From: Bacillota bacterium | GTDB lineage: Bacteria > Bacillota > Bacilli > Paenibacillales > NBRC-103111 | Reading direction: 5' to 3' | DNA length: 42,469 nt | Assembly (NCBI GenBank): GCA_023388055.1 | Contig: JAEWGW010000001.1 | Span: 1-42,469 of the forward strand | Part shown: positions 23,532 to 30,791 of the stretch, piece after piece | Numbering within the stretch: the first letter of the stretch is position 1 | How the letters are laid out: each line of letters starts with the position of its first letter | Program-made: the position numbers and the translations under genes | The notes under the pieces: generated by a model | What the model was told of the DNA's origin: nothing | Database searches by the model: none | What the model saw: the letters and a program-made list of their open reading frames with translations, nothing else

Positions 23532-24448
23532 CGATCCTGCAGGGTTCGCTTTCGCTCTTATTGTTTATGCTGCTGTTCATTACGCTGCGGCGTCTTGCAC
23601 TGGTTCTGGGGAACCGGCATGCCGCCCGTTCGCGGCTGTCCTCCGGCAAGGAGAAGATTGCCCCAGAACGGTTCTTCCATCGGCTTCCCTTCCGGAGGCA
23701 TCTGGAGGACATGATGGAGGTCACCCGCTTCTTCCCGTCCGTAAGCGCTTTTGCCACCTGCTGCTTGCTTCTGTTATTGACGGGAATCATTCTGGGGGTG
23801 TTCTTCTTCCAGAGTCTGAAGGGAGTGGCGGTGTTGGGGCCGGTTTGCGGAATTGCGCCGTACCTGGTGCTCAGAATGAAGCTGCTTTCCCGGCAGCTCC
23901 GCACCCGGCTGCAGTTTTTGCCTGCCGCCGAGGTGTTTTACCAGCAGCTTTTGCTGACGGAGCATCCTAATCTCCGCAATGTGCTGCAGGCGGTAATTAC
24001 CGAGGACCGGCTGGCCTATTCCGTGAAGCCCAGCTTCCAGCAGCTGCAGCGGAATCTTTCCGCAGGCAGGGAGCCGGAGGATGCTCTGCGTATTTTCGAG
24101 CTGGAGCATGGCCATATCTGGGCCCATTATTTCGCCAATCTGATGCGGCTGGGCCTGCAGGAGGGGCTGAATATGGCCTCTGGCCTGAAGGAGCTGATCG
24201 ATGATATGCGCCGGGCCCAGCTTTTTGATCAGCGTGCCCGGAACCGGCTTTTGGAGATCCGGTTGGCCAGCTTTTCGCCGGCATTTTTTCTGGCACTGTT
24301 TATGGGCGTAAACCTGAAGCTGAACTATGAAAATTCCGTTCGTTTTTACTTCTACAGCTCCGAGGGCAAAAACATGCTCCTGAATGCGGTTGTGCTGATG
24401 TTTGGCTCGCTTTTAATGGGCATTTATTTGTCCATCAGGCGTGTGTAA
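23522..24448 (+). CDS. TadB-like platform protein
   Basis: The 308-residue protein has an N-terminal helix (about 5-25), two helices at about 78-118 (TCCLLLLLTGIILGVFFF) and two at the C-terminus (about 255-305), around a cytoplasmic helical domain with LRNVLQAVITED and AGREPEDALRIFE. This is the layout of TadB, the first inner-membrane platform protein (GspF superfamily, single domain). Similarity is weak by eye, but its position after cpaF and before a second such protein is diagnostic. The start is GTG at 23522, nine bases after GGGAGG, inside the cpaF end. Confidence 0.75.
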   Translation: MLLTILQGSLSLLLFMLLFITLRRLALVLGNRHAARSRLSSGKEKIAPERFFHRLPFRRHLEDMMEVTRFFPSVSAFATCCLLLLLTGIILGVFFFQSLKGVAVLGPVCGIAPYLVLRMKLLSRQLRTRLQFLPAAEVFYQQLLLTEHPNLRNVLQAVITEDRLAYSVKPSFQQLQRNLSAGREPEDALRIFELEHGHIWAHYFANLMRLGLQEGLNMASGLKELIDDMRRAQLFDQRARNRLLEIRLASFSPAFFLALFMGVNLKLNYENSVRFYFYSSEGKNMLLNAVVLMFGSLLMGIYLSIRRV

Positions 24449-24458
24449 GGAGGAAAAG

Positions 24459-25367
24459 ATGGAACAGTTTACGATGTATGGCGTGCTGGCGGGGCTGCTT
24501 GTGCTGCTGGTTTGCTCCTGCTATGCTGCGATCCTGTATTTGCTAAAAGGGATATCCAGACCTGCCCGGATTGTGCGCTTCCGCGCCCGGCCGGGGGGCG
24601 TAGCCCATTCCACCCCACCGGACTGGCTGGCCCTGCTGCTTGGAATCAGGCCGGGACGGGACGGAAGCGAACGGGATGCAGAGCGGAGGCACCTGTTGGC
24701 GGCTGCGGGCTTGAGAGTGCATCCGGAGTGGTACCGGTTGGGAAGAAGGGCGGCGCTGGGGATTATTCTCCTGCTTCTGCTGGTCGTGTGGTTTTTCCGG
24801 GATGCGTTGGCACAGCTTTTAAGCATATCTCCCTACGTGGTTATGGCTGTGCTGGCCGGACTGCTGTGCTGTCTATGGCTGGACCGCCCGTTTCTGGAGC
24901 AGCTGCAGAAGCGGAGAGCCAATCTGATTATGGAGGAGATTTACGCTGTTTCCCGGCAGCTTTTGTACTTTGCCGCTTCTCCTCTGCCCCTGCACGCGAA
25001 GCTGATGCGCTGCATGACCTATACCCGTCTAATCAGGCAGGACTGGCAGCTTTTGCTGAATGAGTGGTATCAGGATGCGGAAACGGCTATCGAAGGCTTC
25101 CGGCTCCGGTTGGGGACGGAGGAGGGACACGGCTTTGCCGAAACGCTGAATTATTTGAGGCTGTACGATAACGAAGCTTATTACCATCTGCTCAGACGGC
25201 GGGTGGATGATTGTAAGGAGCGTTTGGAGCTCCTGCGGGACAGCCGCAAGGAATCGGCTTCGTATGCGCTATTCGTCATTGCGGCCCTTCCCATCATGTA
25301 CACCTTTCAAATTTTTATATACCCCTGGGTTCAGGAAGGACAGCGGTTGTTTCAGGGTTTGAATTAA
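24459..25367 (+). CDS. TadC-like platform protein
   Basis: The 302-residue protein has an N-terminal helix (about 6-30), a pair at about 90-142 (LGIILLLLLVVWFF, then VVMAVLAGLLCCLWL) and a C-terminal helix (about 270-290), with a cytoplasmic domain containing NLIMEEIYAVSRQLLYFAAS and RRRVDDCKERLELLRDSRKE. It fits TadC, the second platform protein. The ATG at 24459 is five bases after AAGGAGG; a GTG at 24441 precedes that site. It follows tadB after ten bases. The TadC assignment rests on topology, length and order. Confidence 0.75.
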   Translation: MEQFTMYGVLAGLLVLLVCSCYAAILYLLKGISRPARIVRFRARPGGVAHSTPPDWLALLLGIRPGRDGSERDAERRHLLAAAGLRVHPEWYRLGRRAALGIILLLLLVVWFFRDALAQLLSISPYVVMAVLAGLLCCLWLDRPFLEQLQKRRANLIMEEIYAVSRQLLYFAASPLPLHAKLMRCMTYTRLIRQDWQLLLNEWYQDAETAIEGFRLRLGTEEGHGFAETLNYLRLYDNEAYYHLLRRRVDDCKERLELLRDSRKESASYALFVIAALPIMYTFQIFIYPWVQEGQRLFQGLN

Positions 25368-25401
25368 GACCATATACCAGTTATGAATGGAGAGGATTTT
25401 C

Positions 25402-25554
25402 ATGCGCAATATTTTGATGACAGTCATGCTTCTGATCGTTGTTGTGGTGATGTTCACCACAGTGATTACGGCACCGTCCACCGGCACCAAGGCGGTCATT
25501 GAGGGCAAGGGTTCGTCCATTAACACTCAGATCACCTCCTTGATATCGCCGTGA
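25402..25554 (+). CDS. Fifty-residue one-helix protein, candidate Flp-type pilin
   Basis: It codes for 50 residues: a short MRN start, a hydrophobic helix (LMTVMLLIVVVVMFTTVIT) and a polar tail with GTKAVIEGKGSSINTQITSL. Size, topology and its place after tadC match Flp pilins. It lacks the usual basic leader, the Gly cleavage site and the Glu-Tyr pair of Flp pilins, so it looks like a pilin that begins as the mature form. A GGAGAGG site precedes the ATG. Pilin is an inference; a structural or docking role is possible. Confidence 0.6.
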   Translation: MRNILMTVMLLIVVVVMFTTVITAPSTGTKAVIEGKGSSINTQITSLISP

Positions 25555-25579
25555 TGAGTAGAGGGGAAGTGTCTGTCTT

Positions 25580-25726
25580 ATGAAGGAGCTGCTGATTGTG
25601 CTGCTGCTGACGGCGGTGATTGTGCTGATCTACCAGGCGTGCATTGGAGGTCCTGACGGTATGGAAAGCCGGGTGCGGGATGGAGGGGGCAGGGTTCATC
25701 CCGTTATCGAACGGCTGAACCCTTGA
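25580..25726 (+). CDS. Forty-eight-residue one-helix protein of the Tad-like operon
   Basis: The frame encodes KELLIVLLLTAVIVLIYQAC as a membrane helix and a polar tail of about 25 residues with GGPDGMESRVRD. Translation is supported by GAGGGGAAG ten bases before the ATG and by tight packing (25 bases after the previous stop, four before the next start). A Cys at the helix end is not in a lipobox context near the N-terminus of a cleaved signal. Function unknown; a minor pilin-like subunit is a guess. Confidence 0.55.
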   Translation: MKELLIVLLLTAVIVLIYQACIGGPDGMESRVRDGGGRVHPVIERLNP

Positions 25727-25730
25727 TACG

Positions 25731-26156
25731 ATGAAGCAAATATTGGTGTTTCTGCTGTTTTCGCTGATGCTGGTGTGGCTGATGTTTTCCCCTGTTTACC
25801 GCCATATTCTTATTCTTCGCCAAGCCATGCTGCAGAAGGAAACGGACTATCTGCTTGAGGTGGGTGCCAGCGGCGCTTACGGATACATTGACGGCACCAT
25901 GCTGGAGGCTTCCCGGGAACGGCTGGTCCAGGTGGGGTTTAACCGGGATGAGCTGACCTATACGGTAACAACTCCATCCGGACGGAATCCGATGGACCCC
26001 GACCGTCCTCTTCCCCGGGGCGAGGGCCTCCGGCTGGTGATTACCTATCCCTACGGCAATCTGTTCGGCGTCGACCGGCTCCTGGGGATCAGCTCCCCGG
26101 GAAGCTCGGACCGGATGGGGGCGACAGGAATGAAAATGAGCGAATATGTGCCATGA
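25731..26156 (+). CDS. TadE-like pseudopilin candidate
   Basis: The 141-residue protein has an N-terminal helix (KQILVFLLFSLMLVWLMF) and a soluble domain beginning with the helix continuation YRHILILRQAMLQKETDYLLEVGASGAYGYIDG, then strands such as LTYTVTTPSGRNPM and LRLVITYPYG. One long N-terminal helix running into a small beta domain is the TadE/pseudopilin plan. No leader peptide for a prepilin peptidase precedes the helix. The start is four bases after the previous stop; the end overlaps the next gene by four bases. Confidence 0.6.
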   Translation: MKQILVFLLFSLMLVWLMFSPVYRHILILRQAMLQKETDYLLEVGASGAYGYIDGTMLEASRERLVQVGFNRDELTYTVTTPSGRNPMDPDRPLPRGEGLRLVITYPYGNLFGVDRLLGISSPGSSDRMGATGMKMSEYVP

Positions 26157-26635
26157 ACAAGCTTTTGCTGTTTATATTGCTGGTTGCATTTTGCATGTCC
26201 TTGTTTGCGCTGCAGGCCGATGAGGAGTTGGCCATGCATCAATTTTTTGATCTGAAGCATGGTGTTAACCGGGCAGCCCATGCGGGGGCCCAAGCTGTGG
26301 ACAAGGCGCGGCTGGCCGAGGGCAGGGTGGATCTGGATAAGGATTTGGCCAGGGAAACGGCCCTTCTGTACCTGCGGGAGAATCTCCGGCTGGATGAAGG
26401 TCTGATGCCTTTGCCGGATACGTTCCTGCAGGGGCAGGTGTCGGTGCTGGCTCTGGAGGTGATCGGAGCGGAGCATACTTTTCCGTACCGGTACGAGCAG
26501 CCCGCATATGAGTACGCCGTCACCTTGAACCGGCCCGGCGTTGTGATGATCATTGAGGTCCGGTATCCCCGGATGTACAATATATTGAAGCCTGTATATT
26601 GGACGGTAAAAAGCAGCGCCGAGCTGGTGCTGTAA
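26153..26635 (+). CDS. TadE/TadG-like pseudopilin candidate
   Basis: The 160-residue protein has an N-terminal helix (NKLLLFILLVAFCMSLFAL), then NRAAHAGAQAVDKARLAEG, similar to the segment after the helix in TadE/TadG proteins, and a domain ending in VVMIIEVRYPRMYNILKPVY. It is shorter than TadG and lacks a von Willebrand A domain. No prepilin leader is seen. ATGA overlap with the previous stop shows coupling. It is the last gene of the operon, followed at once by a terminator. Confidence 0.6.
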   Translation: MNKLLLFILLVAFCMSLFALQADEELAMHQFFDLKHGVNRAAHAGAQAVDKARLAEGRVDLDKDLARETALLYLRENLRLDEGLMPLPDTFLQGQVSVLALEVIGAEHTFPYRYEQPAYEYAVTLNRPGVVMIIEVRYPRMYNILKPVYWTVKSSAELVL

Positions 26636-26643
26636 GCTTCGAG

Positions 26644-26685
26644 ACAGTCCGCCGCCAGTTAAACTGGGGGAGTGGGCTGTTTTTT
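26644..26685 (+). terminator. Terminator of the Tad-like operon
   Basis: ACAGTCC (26644-26650) pairs with GGGCTGT (26674-26680), with an inner stem CCAGTT-A-AACTGG (26655-26667), followed by six T. It lies nine bases after the last Tad-like gene and just before the sigma-Y-type promoter. Confidence 0.8.
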
Positions 26686-26696
26686 AGCTTGCGCAA

Positions 26697-26722
26697 TGAA
26701 CGATCTCTGTTTGGCAATCGTA
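26697..26722 (+). promoter_or_regulatory. Sigma-Y-type autoregulatory promoter
   Basis: TGAACG (26697-26702) and CGTA (26719-26722) are 16 bases apart, very close to the TGAACG...CGTC consensus known for Bacillus subtilis sigma-Y. It lies about 40 bases ahead of the likely sigY start, so positive autoregulation is the simplest reading. Confidence 0.75.
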
Positions 26723-26765
26723 TTATAGTCGAATGACCGCGGGTTCAAGAAAGCAGGTGATATTC

Positions 26766-27293
26766 TTGCAGGACGGCGAGGAAAGCAGGCTCATTGAGCA
26801 GGCCGGGCGCGGAGACAAACAAGCAATGCAAATCCTGCTGCAGACTCACTATACCTTTTTGGTCAAATATTTGGTCAAAATCACCCTGCAGCCTTATCTG
26901 GCGGAGGATCTGGCGCAGGAAACCATGCTCCGCTGCATGGAAAAAATCCGGCTGTACAACGGGAAATCCCGATTTTCCACTTGGATGATGACCATCGCCT
27001 CCCGGCTATTCATCGATTATACCCGCAAGCAAAAAAGAGAGCGGGTTCTGTTGGAGCAGGAGCAAGCTGTACGTAAGCTTAGGTGGCAGGCGCAGCAGTC
27101 AGGGGAAACCGGTACGGAAATTTGGGAGGCCCTTGCCGCACTGGATGAGGAGCATCGGGTGTCGGTTATTCTTAAGCATTATTACGGATATGCCTATGAG
27201 GAAATCGGGGAGATTCTGGGGATTCCCGCAGGTACGGTGAAATCCAGGGTCCATAACGGAGTAAAGACCTTGCGAAAGGAGCTGGAGGCATGA
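26766..27293 (+). CDS. sigY: ECF sigma factor SigY
   Basis: The 175-residue product has sigma region 2 (HYTFLVKYLVKITLQPYLAEDLAQETMLRCMEKI, then KSRFSTWMMTIASRLFIDYTRK) and region 4 (ALDEEHRVSVILKHYYGYAYEEIGEIL, then GIPAGTVKSRVHNGVKTLRK). The sigY name rests on the following yxlC- and yxlD-like genes and the sigma-Y-type promoter. The start is probably TTG at 26766, five bases after AGGTGA; the ATG at 26733 would have almost no leader after the predicted transcript start. In Bacillus subtilis it controls a small envelope/antimicrobial regulon and is held by YxlC/YxlD. Confidence 0.85.
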   Translation: MQDGEESRLIEQAGRGDKQAMQILLQTHYTFLVKYLVKITLQPYLAEDLAQETMLRCMEKIRLYNGKSRFSTWMMTIASRLFIDYTRKQKRERVLLEQEQAVRKLRWQAQQSGETGTEIWEALAALDEEHRVSVILKHYYGYAYEEIGEILGIPAGTVKSRVHNGVKTLRKELEA

Positions 27294-27628
27294 ATAAGGA
27301 TGAACATCTTTCTGCGGAGAAGGAGGAGCAGCAGCTGGCGGAGCTCCTGCGCTCCGGTCTGGATGCATTGGACCGGACGGTTTCCATAACCGAACCGGAC
27401 CCCGCTGCCTTCGCCAGGAGGCTGGAGGAGCAGCGGCGTATGCTGCGGAAGCGGTTCGTGAGGGATCTGCTGCTTTTTCTGGTTGCTGCCTGCTCACTTC
27501 TTGGCGTGATGGGGCTTATGCTGTTCAAGGTGCCGATGCTGTTTATGGTGTTGTATGGGGCAGGTTTTTTGCTCCCGGCCATATTGGCTTATAAGGAAAA
27601 GGAAAAGGAAAGGGTGAGGGAAGGATGA
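27290..27628 (+). CDS. yxlC: YxlC-like anti-sigma-Y membrane protein
   Basis: The 112-residue protein has an acidic, helical cytoplasmic half (about 1-55) and two membrane helices (about 61-83 and 84-102: LLLFLVAACSLLGVMGLML, then FMVLYGAGFLLPAILAY). This plan and its place after sigY match YxlC, which restrains sigma-Y in Bacillus subtilis. Sequence identity is not checked. Start and stop both overlap the flanking genes by four bases, so the three genes are translationally coupled. The yxlEFG genes are absent. Confidence 0.75.
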   Translation: MNKDEHLSAEKEEQQLAELLRSGLDALDRTVSITEPDPAAFARRLEEQRRMLRKRFVRDLLLFLVAACSLLGVMGLMLFKVPMLFMVLYGAGFLLPAILAYKEKEKERVREG

Positions 27629-27816
27629 CGGATGCACAAGTTTGGGCTATTGTACTCGCATTGCCGATTCTGATCGCACAAGCGTTGTATCTATTTATCG
27701 ATGCCCGCAAAAGAGGCCGTTTCCCTTGGTTATGGGGGCTTTGGGGACTCATTCACGCCCCGCTTCCTTTACTTGTGTATTATTTTACCGTCCGCCGAAA
27801 GGGGCGGCGTGCATAG
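27625..27816 (+). CDS. yxlD: YxlD-like small membrane protein
   Basis: The 63-residue protein has two helices (VWAIVLALPILIAQALYLFI and WLWGLWGLIHAPLPLLVYYF) joined by DARKRGRFP, the PLDc_N-type hairpin found in YxlD. In Bacillus subtilis YxlD acts with YxlC to keep sigma-Y inactive. It starts in the yxlC stop (ATGA). Terminator-like stems follow, one beginning in the last codons. Confidence 0.75.
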   Translation: MTDAQVWAIVLALPILIAQALYLFIDARKRGRFPWLWGLWGLIHAPLPLLVYYFTVRRKGRRA

Positions 27817-27826
27817 GAATAGAGCA

Positions 27827-27857
27827 AGCGTCCTCCTTACGGGAGCGGCGCTTTTTT
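27827..27857 (+). terminator. Terminator of the sigY operon
   Basis: An imperfect stem (AGCGTCCTCC at 27827-27836 with GGGAGCGGCGCT at 27841-27852) is followed by six T. A further stem (CCGCC...GGCGG, 27792-27807) overlaps the yxlD end. Confidence 0.65.
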
Positions 27858-27969
27858 GTGCGGATCTTTCAATTGGACACAACCGGATTTTTCTAGTAAC
27901 ATAAGAAGCAAATTCATAGGCTACTAGACTGTGCGCGGTTGATCCGGGCCAGGCAAAGGAGGAGTCGGT

Positions 27970-28350
27970 ATGCTGCCATTGGGTCAAAAGGTATTTATTG
28001 TCACCGACAGCTTTGAGCAAAACCTGCCTATTGGAGAGCACGGATACATCATTGCGTATGACCGGAATCCGGATAATGTATTCGAATATGTGGTTCGCGT
28101 GCCCAAAACAAACAAGCATTTTTTCGTGACGGGCAGTGATATAGAGACGGAGGAACTGCTGCTTTCCCAGGAGGCCGAGCGTATTGAGCGGGAGGCGCTG
28201 ATCGATTTTGCATTGGCTACTCATAATGAAGCGTTATTCCGCCGGCTGATGAACGGTGACCCGGAGGAGAATCCTCCTGCAGATGGCAATAAGGAAGTCA
28301 CTAGCAGAGAGGATTTTATCCGCCAGGTGGGGCTGAAGGCCTGGATTTAA
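27970..28350 (+). CDS. Small soluble protein of unknown function
   Basis: I do not recognise this 126-residue protein. The first 60 residues (LGQKVFIVTDSFEQNLPIGEHGYIIAYDRNPDN, then FEYVVRVPKTNKHFFVTGSDI) look like a small beta barrel of KOW/SH3 type; the rest is a charged helix pair (LLLSQEAERIEREALIDFALAT). No membrane segment or signal peptide. The ATG follows AAAGGAGGAG with good spacing. An inverted repeat CTAGTA...TACTAG (27893-27927) lies upstream. It is a single gene between two terminators. Confidence 0.65.
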   Translation: MLPLGQKVFIVTDSFEQNLPIGEHGYIIAYDRNPDNVFEYVVRVPKTNKHFFVTGSDIETEELLLSQEAERIEREALIDFALATHNEALFRRLMNGDPEENPPADGNKEVTSREDFIRQVGLKAWI

Positions 28351-28503
28351 GAGTGTTTGAATTGGTTGAGCCGTTTCTCCGGAGCAGGGGGGCGGCTTTT
28401 TATTTTTTGCGGGAGTTGTATGGCAGCGGGCCGGGGAAGGTAATGTTACTCTAACGGAAGTGAGGGCTGTGTCTATTCACTGCAGATTAATCTAGCCTTA
28501 TCC
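28351..28503 (+). terminator. Terminator of the 126-residue gene and short spacer
   Basis: AGCCG (28369-28373) and CGGCT (28393-28397), with inner CTCCGGAG, are followed by TTTTTATTTTTT (to 28408). The rest up to 28503 holds CTAACGGAAGTGAG near 28451, which resembles the family A repeat core with two changes; nothing else is seen. Confidence 0.65.
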
Positions 28504-28678
28504 TGCAAAAGTGCATCTATTCTGCCGGAATTGCGCCTCTCCCTGGGCCCCAAATGTAAACGTACATCTATTTTCCGCCGCGGAATACATTTTGCTCCTA
28601 CCCGTCGAAAATAACTGCACTTTTGCAGGATAGGCCGTAAAAACGAAGGTTTGATTACCCAATAGATGCACTTTTGCA
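28504..28678. repeat. Intergenic repeat element, family B, copy 2
   Basis: Four motif copies lie forward, forward, reverse, reverse: TGCAAAAGTGCA at 28504, TGTAAACGTACA at 28555, then TGCACTTTTGCA at 28616 and 28667. Start spacing is 51, 61 and 51, almost the same as in copy 1 at 9331-9505. The second copy has paired changes (TGCA...TGCA to TGTA...TACA) that keep its dyad. Tails are TCTATTTTCC or its complement. Spacers are not shared with copy 1. Bases 28685-28860 show no further feature I can support. Confidence 0.8.
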
Positions 28679-28860
28679 TTTCGGAAGAGGATGGGAGTTA
28701 CGTTCCCGCATGCGCGTCCCTATAGGACACAAAGTTTGAACATGCAGGGTTCCACAATTCTCGGCACACTCGGCGCCGTTAGAATGGGTCCTGCCACGGA
28801 GTTCTGACGGGGGCTAAACCGAGGTAACTGTGCGGCGGCGGAAGTTTTGGAAATCGGCAA

Positions 28861-28889
28861 TTGAGTTCAATTTTCCGGTAGGCTATAAT
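28861..28889 (+). promoter_or_regulatory. Promoter of gatCAB
   Basis: TTGAGT (28861-28866) and TATAAT (28884-28889) are 17 bases apart, giving a transcript start near 28896 and a leader of about 30 bases before gatC. Confidence 0.7.
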
Positions 28890-28925
28890 GGAATGAAGTA
28901 TTTTGGAGAAAAATGGGGTGCAGTG

Positions 28926-29213
28926 ATGAGCATAACTGTAAAAGATGTGGAGCATGTCGCCGCTTTGGCCAGATTGGAGCTGACTGAGGAGGAGAAGGAC
29001 GTGTATGCCGGCCAGTTGAACGCCATTCTGAAGTATGCGGAGCAGCTGAATGCCCTGGATACAGAAGGCGTGGAGCCGACCAGCCATGCGGTGCCTCTGT
29101 TTAACGTGATGCGGGAGGATACCGTGAAGCCTTCGATTCCCGTAGAGGTCGCCATGCTGAATGCGCCGGAGGAAGAGGACGGCCAATTCAAGGTTCCGGC
29201 GGTTTTGGAATAA
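28926..29213 (+). CDS. gatC: Asp-tRNA(Asn)/Glu-tRNA(Gln) amidotransferase subunit C
   Basis: The 95-residue protein is a full GatC: VKDVEHVAALARLELTEEE, then FNVMREDTV with the PSH-like turn (VEPTSHAVPL). GatC wraps GatA and GatB and stabilises the complex that converts misacylated Glu-tRNA(Gln) (and Asp-tRNA(Asn)) to the amidated forms. The ATG at 28926 is preceded by GGGGTG; a longer frame upstream crosses the promoter. First gene of gatCAB, 93 bases before gatA. Confidence 0.95.
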   Translation: MSITVKDVEHVAALARLELTEEEKDVYAGQLNAILKYAEQLNALDTEGVEPTSHAVPLFNVMREDTVKPSIPVEVAMLNAPEEEDGQFKVPAVLE

Positions 29214-29306
29214 GGAGAATTTCGCTCCGCGAAAATAGCGGAGGTTACGCAGCTGATGCTTACGATGCCAGTTTTCGCCCATGCGAAAACTCTAGGAGGG
29301 TTACAC

Positions 29307-30791
29307 GTGTCATTGTTTGATTTGCGATTGCAGGACGTGCATGACAAGCTTACGGGCGGAGAATTGTCCGTCACCGATCTGGTGGATGCCTCTTACCAGC
29401 GGATTGCCCATGTGGAGCCCCAGGTTTCCGCTTTTCTTCATCTATATGAAGAGGATGCCCGGGCACAGGCTGCTGTGCTGGACAAGCAGCTTAAGGATGG
29501 AAACGAGCGGGGACTGCTGTTTGGTCTGCCCGCAGGCATAAAGGACAACATGACCGCGGTGGGGACGCTGACCACCTGCGCCAGCAAATTTCTGGCCAAC
29601 TACCAGTCCATCTATGATTCGACGGCCGTGTCCAAGCTGAAGAACGCCCAAGCTGTACTGGTGGGCAAAACCAATATGGACGAGTTCGCCATGGGCGGCT
29701 CCAACGAAAACTCCGGGTTCCATCCCACCTATAACCCTTGGAATACAGCCTATGTGCCGGGCGGCTCCAGCGGCGGTTCGGCAGCAGCTGTGGCCGCAGG
29801 CGAGGTATACTTCTCCCTAGGCTCGGATACAGGAGGCTCCATCAGGCAGCCTGCCTCCTATTGCGGTATTGTGGGCTTGAAGCCTACCTACGGCCTGGTA
29901 TCCCGTTACGGCCTGGTAGCCTTTGCCTCCTCCCTGGACCAAATCGGTCCCTTGACCAAAAATGTAGAGGATGCCGCTTATGTGCTTCAGGCCATTGCCG
30001 GACATGACGGGCAGGATTCCACCTCCTTGAAGGTGGAGATTCCCGATTACATTTCCGCCCTGACGGGTGATGTGAAGGGGCTGCGCATTGCGGTGCCCAA
30101 GGAATATCTGGGAGCCGGTGTTGATCCGGCTGTGAAGGAATCGGTGCTGGCTGCCCTTAAGGTATACGAGAGCCTGGGCGCTGTGTGGGAAGAGGTATCC
30201 CTGCCCCATACGGAATATGCCGTCGCTACATATTATCTCTTGGCTTCCTCGGAGGCCTCCTCCAACCTGGCCCGTTATGACGGCGTCCGCTATGGTGTCC
30301 GTGCCGAGAATGCCGAGAATCTGCTGGACCTCTACAAAAAATCCCGCAGCCAAGGCTTTGGCGCCGAGGTGAAACGCCGGATTATGCTGGGTACCTACGC
30401 ATTAAGCTCCGGCTATTATGATGCCTTCTATCTGAAGGCGCAGAAGGTCCGGACTCTGATCCGCCAGGATTTTGAGAAGGTGTTCCAAAATTATGATGTA
30501 ATTATCGGGCCTACGGCGCCGACCACCGCCTTCCCCATTGGAGCACAGGTGGACGACCCGCTCACTATGTATCTCAACGATATTCTCACCATCCCGGTGA
30601 ACCTGGCAGGCATTCCCGCCATTAGCATTCCTTGCGGCCACAGCGGCGGTTTGCCGGTAGGCCTGCAAATTATCGGCAAGGCGCTGGATGAGGCAACCGT
30701 ATTGCGCGCCGCCCATGCCTTTGAGCAAAACACCGCTTATCACACCCTGCGTCCTTCCCTGGCCGCCGACATCAAGGAGGCAACCGTATGA
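29307..30791 (+). CDS. gatA: Amidotransferase subunit A (glutaminase/amidase)
   Basis: The 494-residue protein has the amidase signature: catalytic Lys in GLPAGIKDN, then GGSSGGSAAAVAAG and the Ser nucleophile region GSDTGGSIRQPASYCG. It releases ammonia from glutamine and passes it to GatB. The start is GTG at 29307, six bases after AGGAGGG; the frame upstream (from 29256) is not needed. The stop overlaps the gatB start by four bases. Confidence 0.95.
   Translation: MSLFDLRLQDVHDKLTGGELSVTDLVDASYQRIAHVEPQVSAFLHLYEEDARAQAAVLDKQLKDGNERGLLFGLPAGIKDNMTAVGTLTTCASKFLANYQSIYDSTAVSKLKNAQAVLVGKTNMDEFAMGGSNENSGFHPTYNPWNTAYVPGGSSGGSAAAVAAGEVYFSLGSDTGGSIRQPASYCGIVGLKPTYGLVSRYGLVAFASSLDQIGPLTKNVEDAAYVLQAIAGHDGQDSTSLKVEIPDYISALTGDVKGLRIAVPKEYLGAGVDPAVKESVLAALKVYESLGAVWEEVSLPHTEYAVATYYLLASSEASSNLARYDGVRYGVRAENAENLLDLYKKSRSQGFGAEVKRRIMLGTYALSSGYYDAFYLKAQKVRTLIRQDFEKVFQNYDVIIGPTAPTTAFPIGAQVDDPLTMYLNDILTIPVNLAGIPAISIPCGHSGGLPVGLQIIGKALDEATVLRAAHAFEQNTAYHTLRPSLAADIKEATV

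Noticed and set aside
26733..26765. ATG start for sigY at 26733
   Set aside because: It lacks a ribosome site and lies almost at the predicted transcript start; the TTG at 26766 is better placed.
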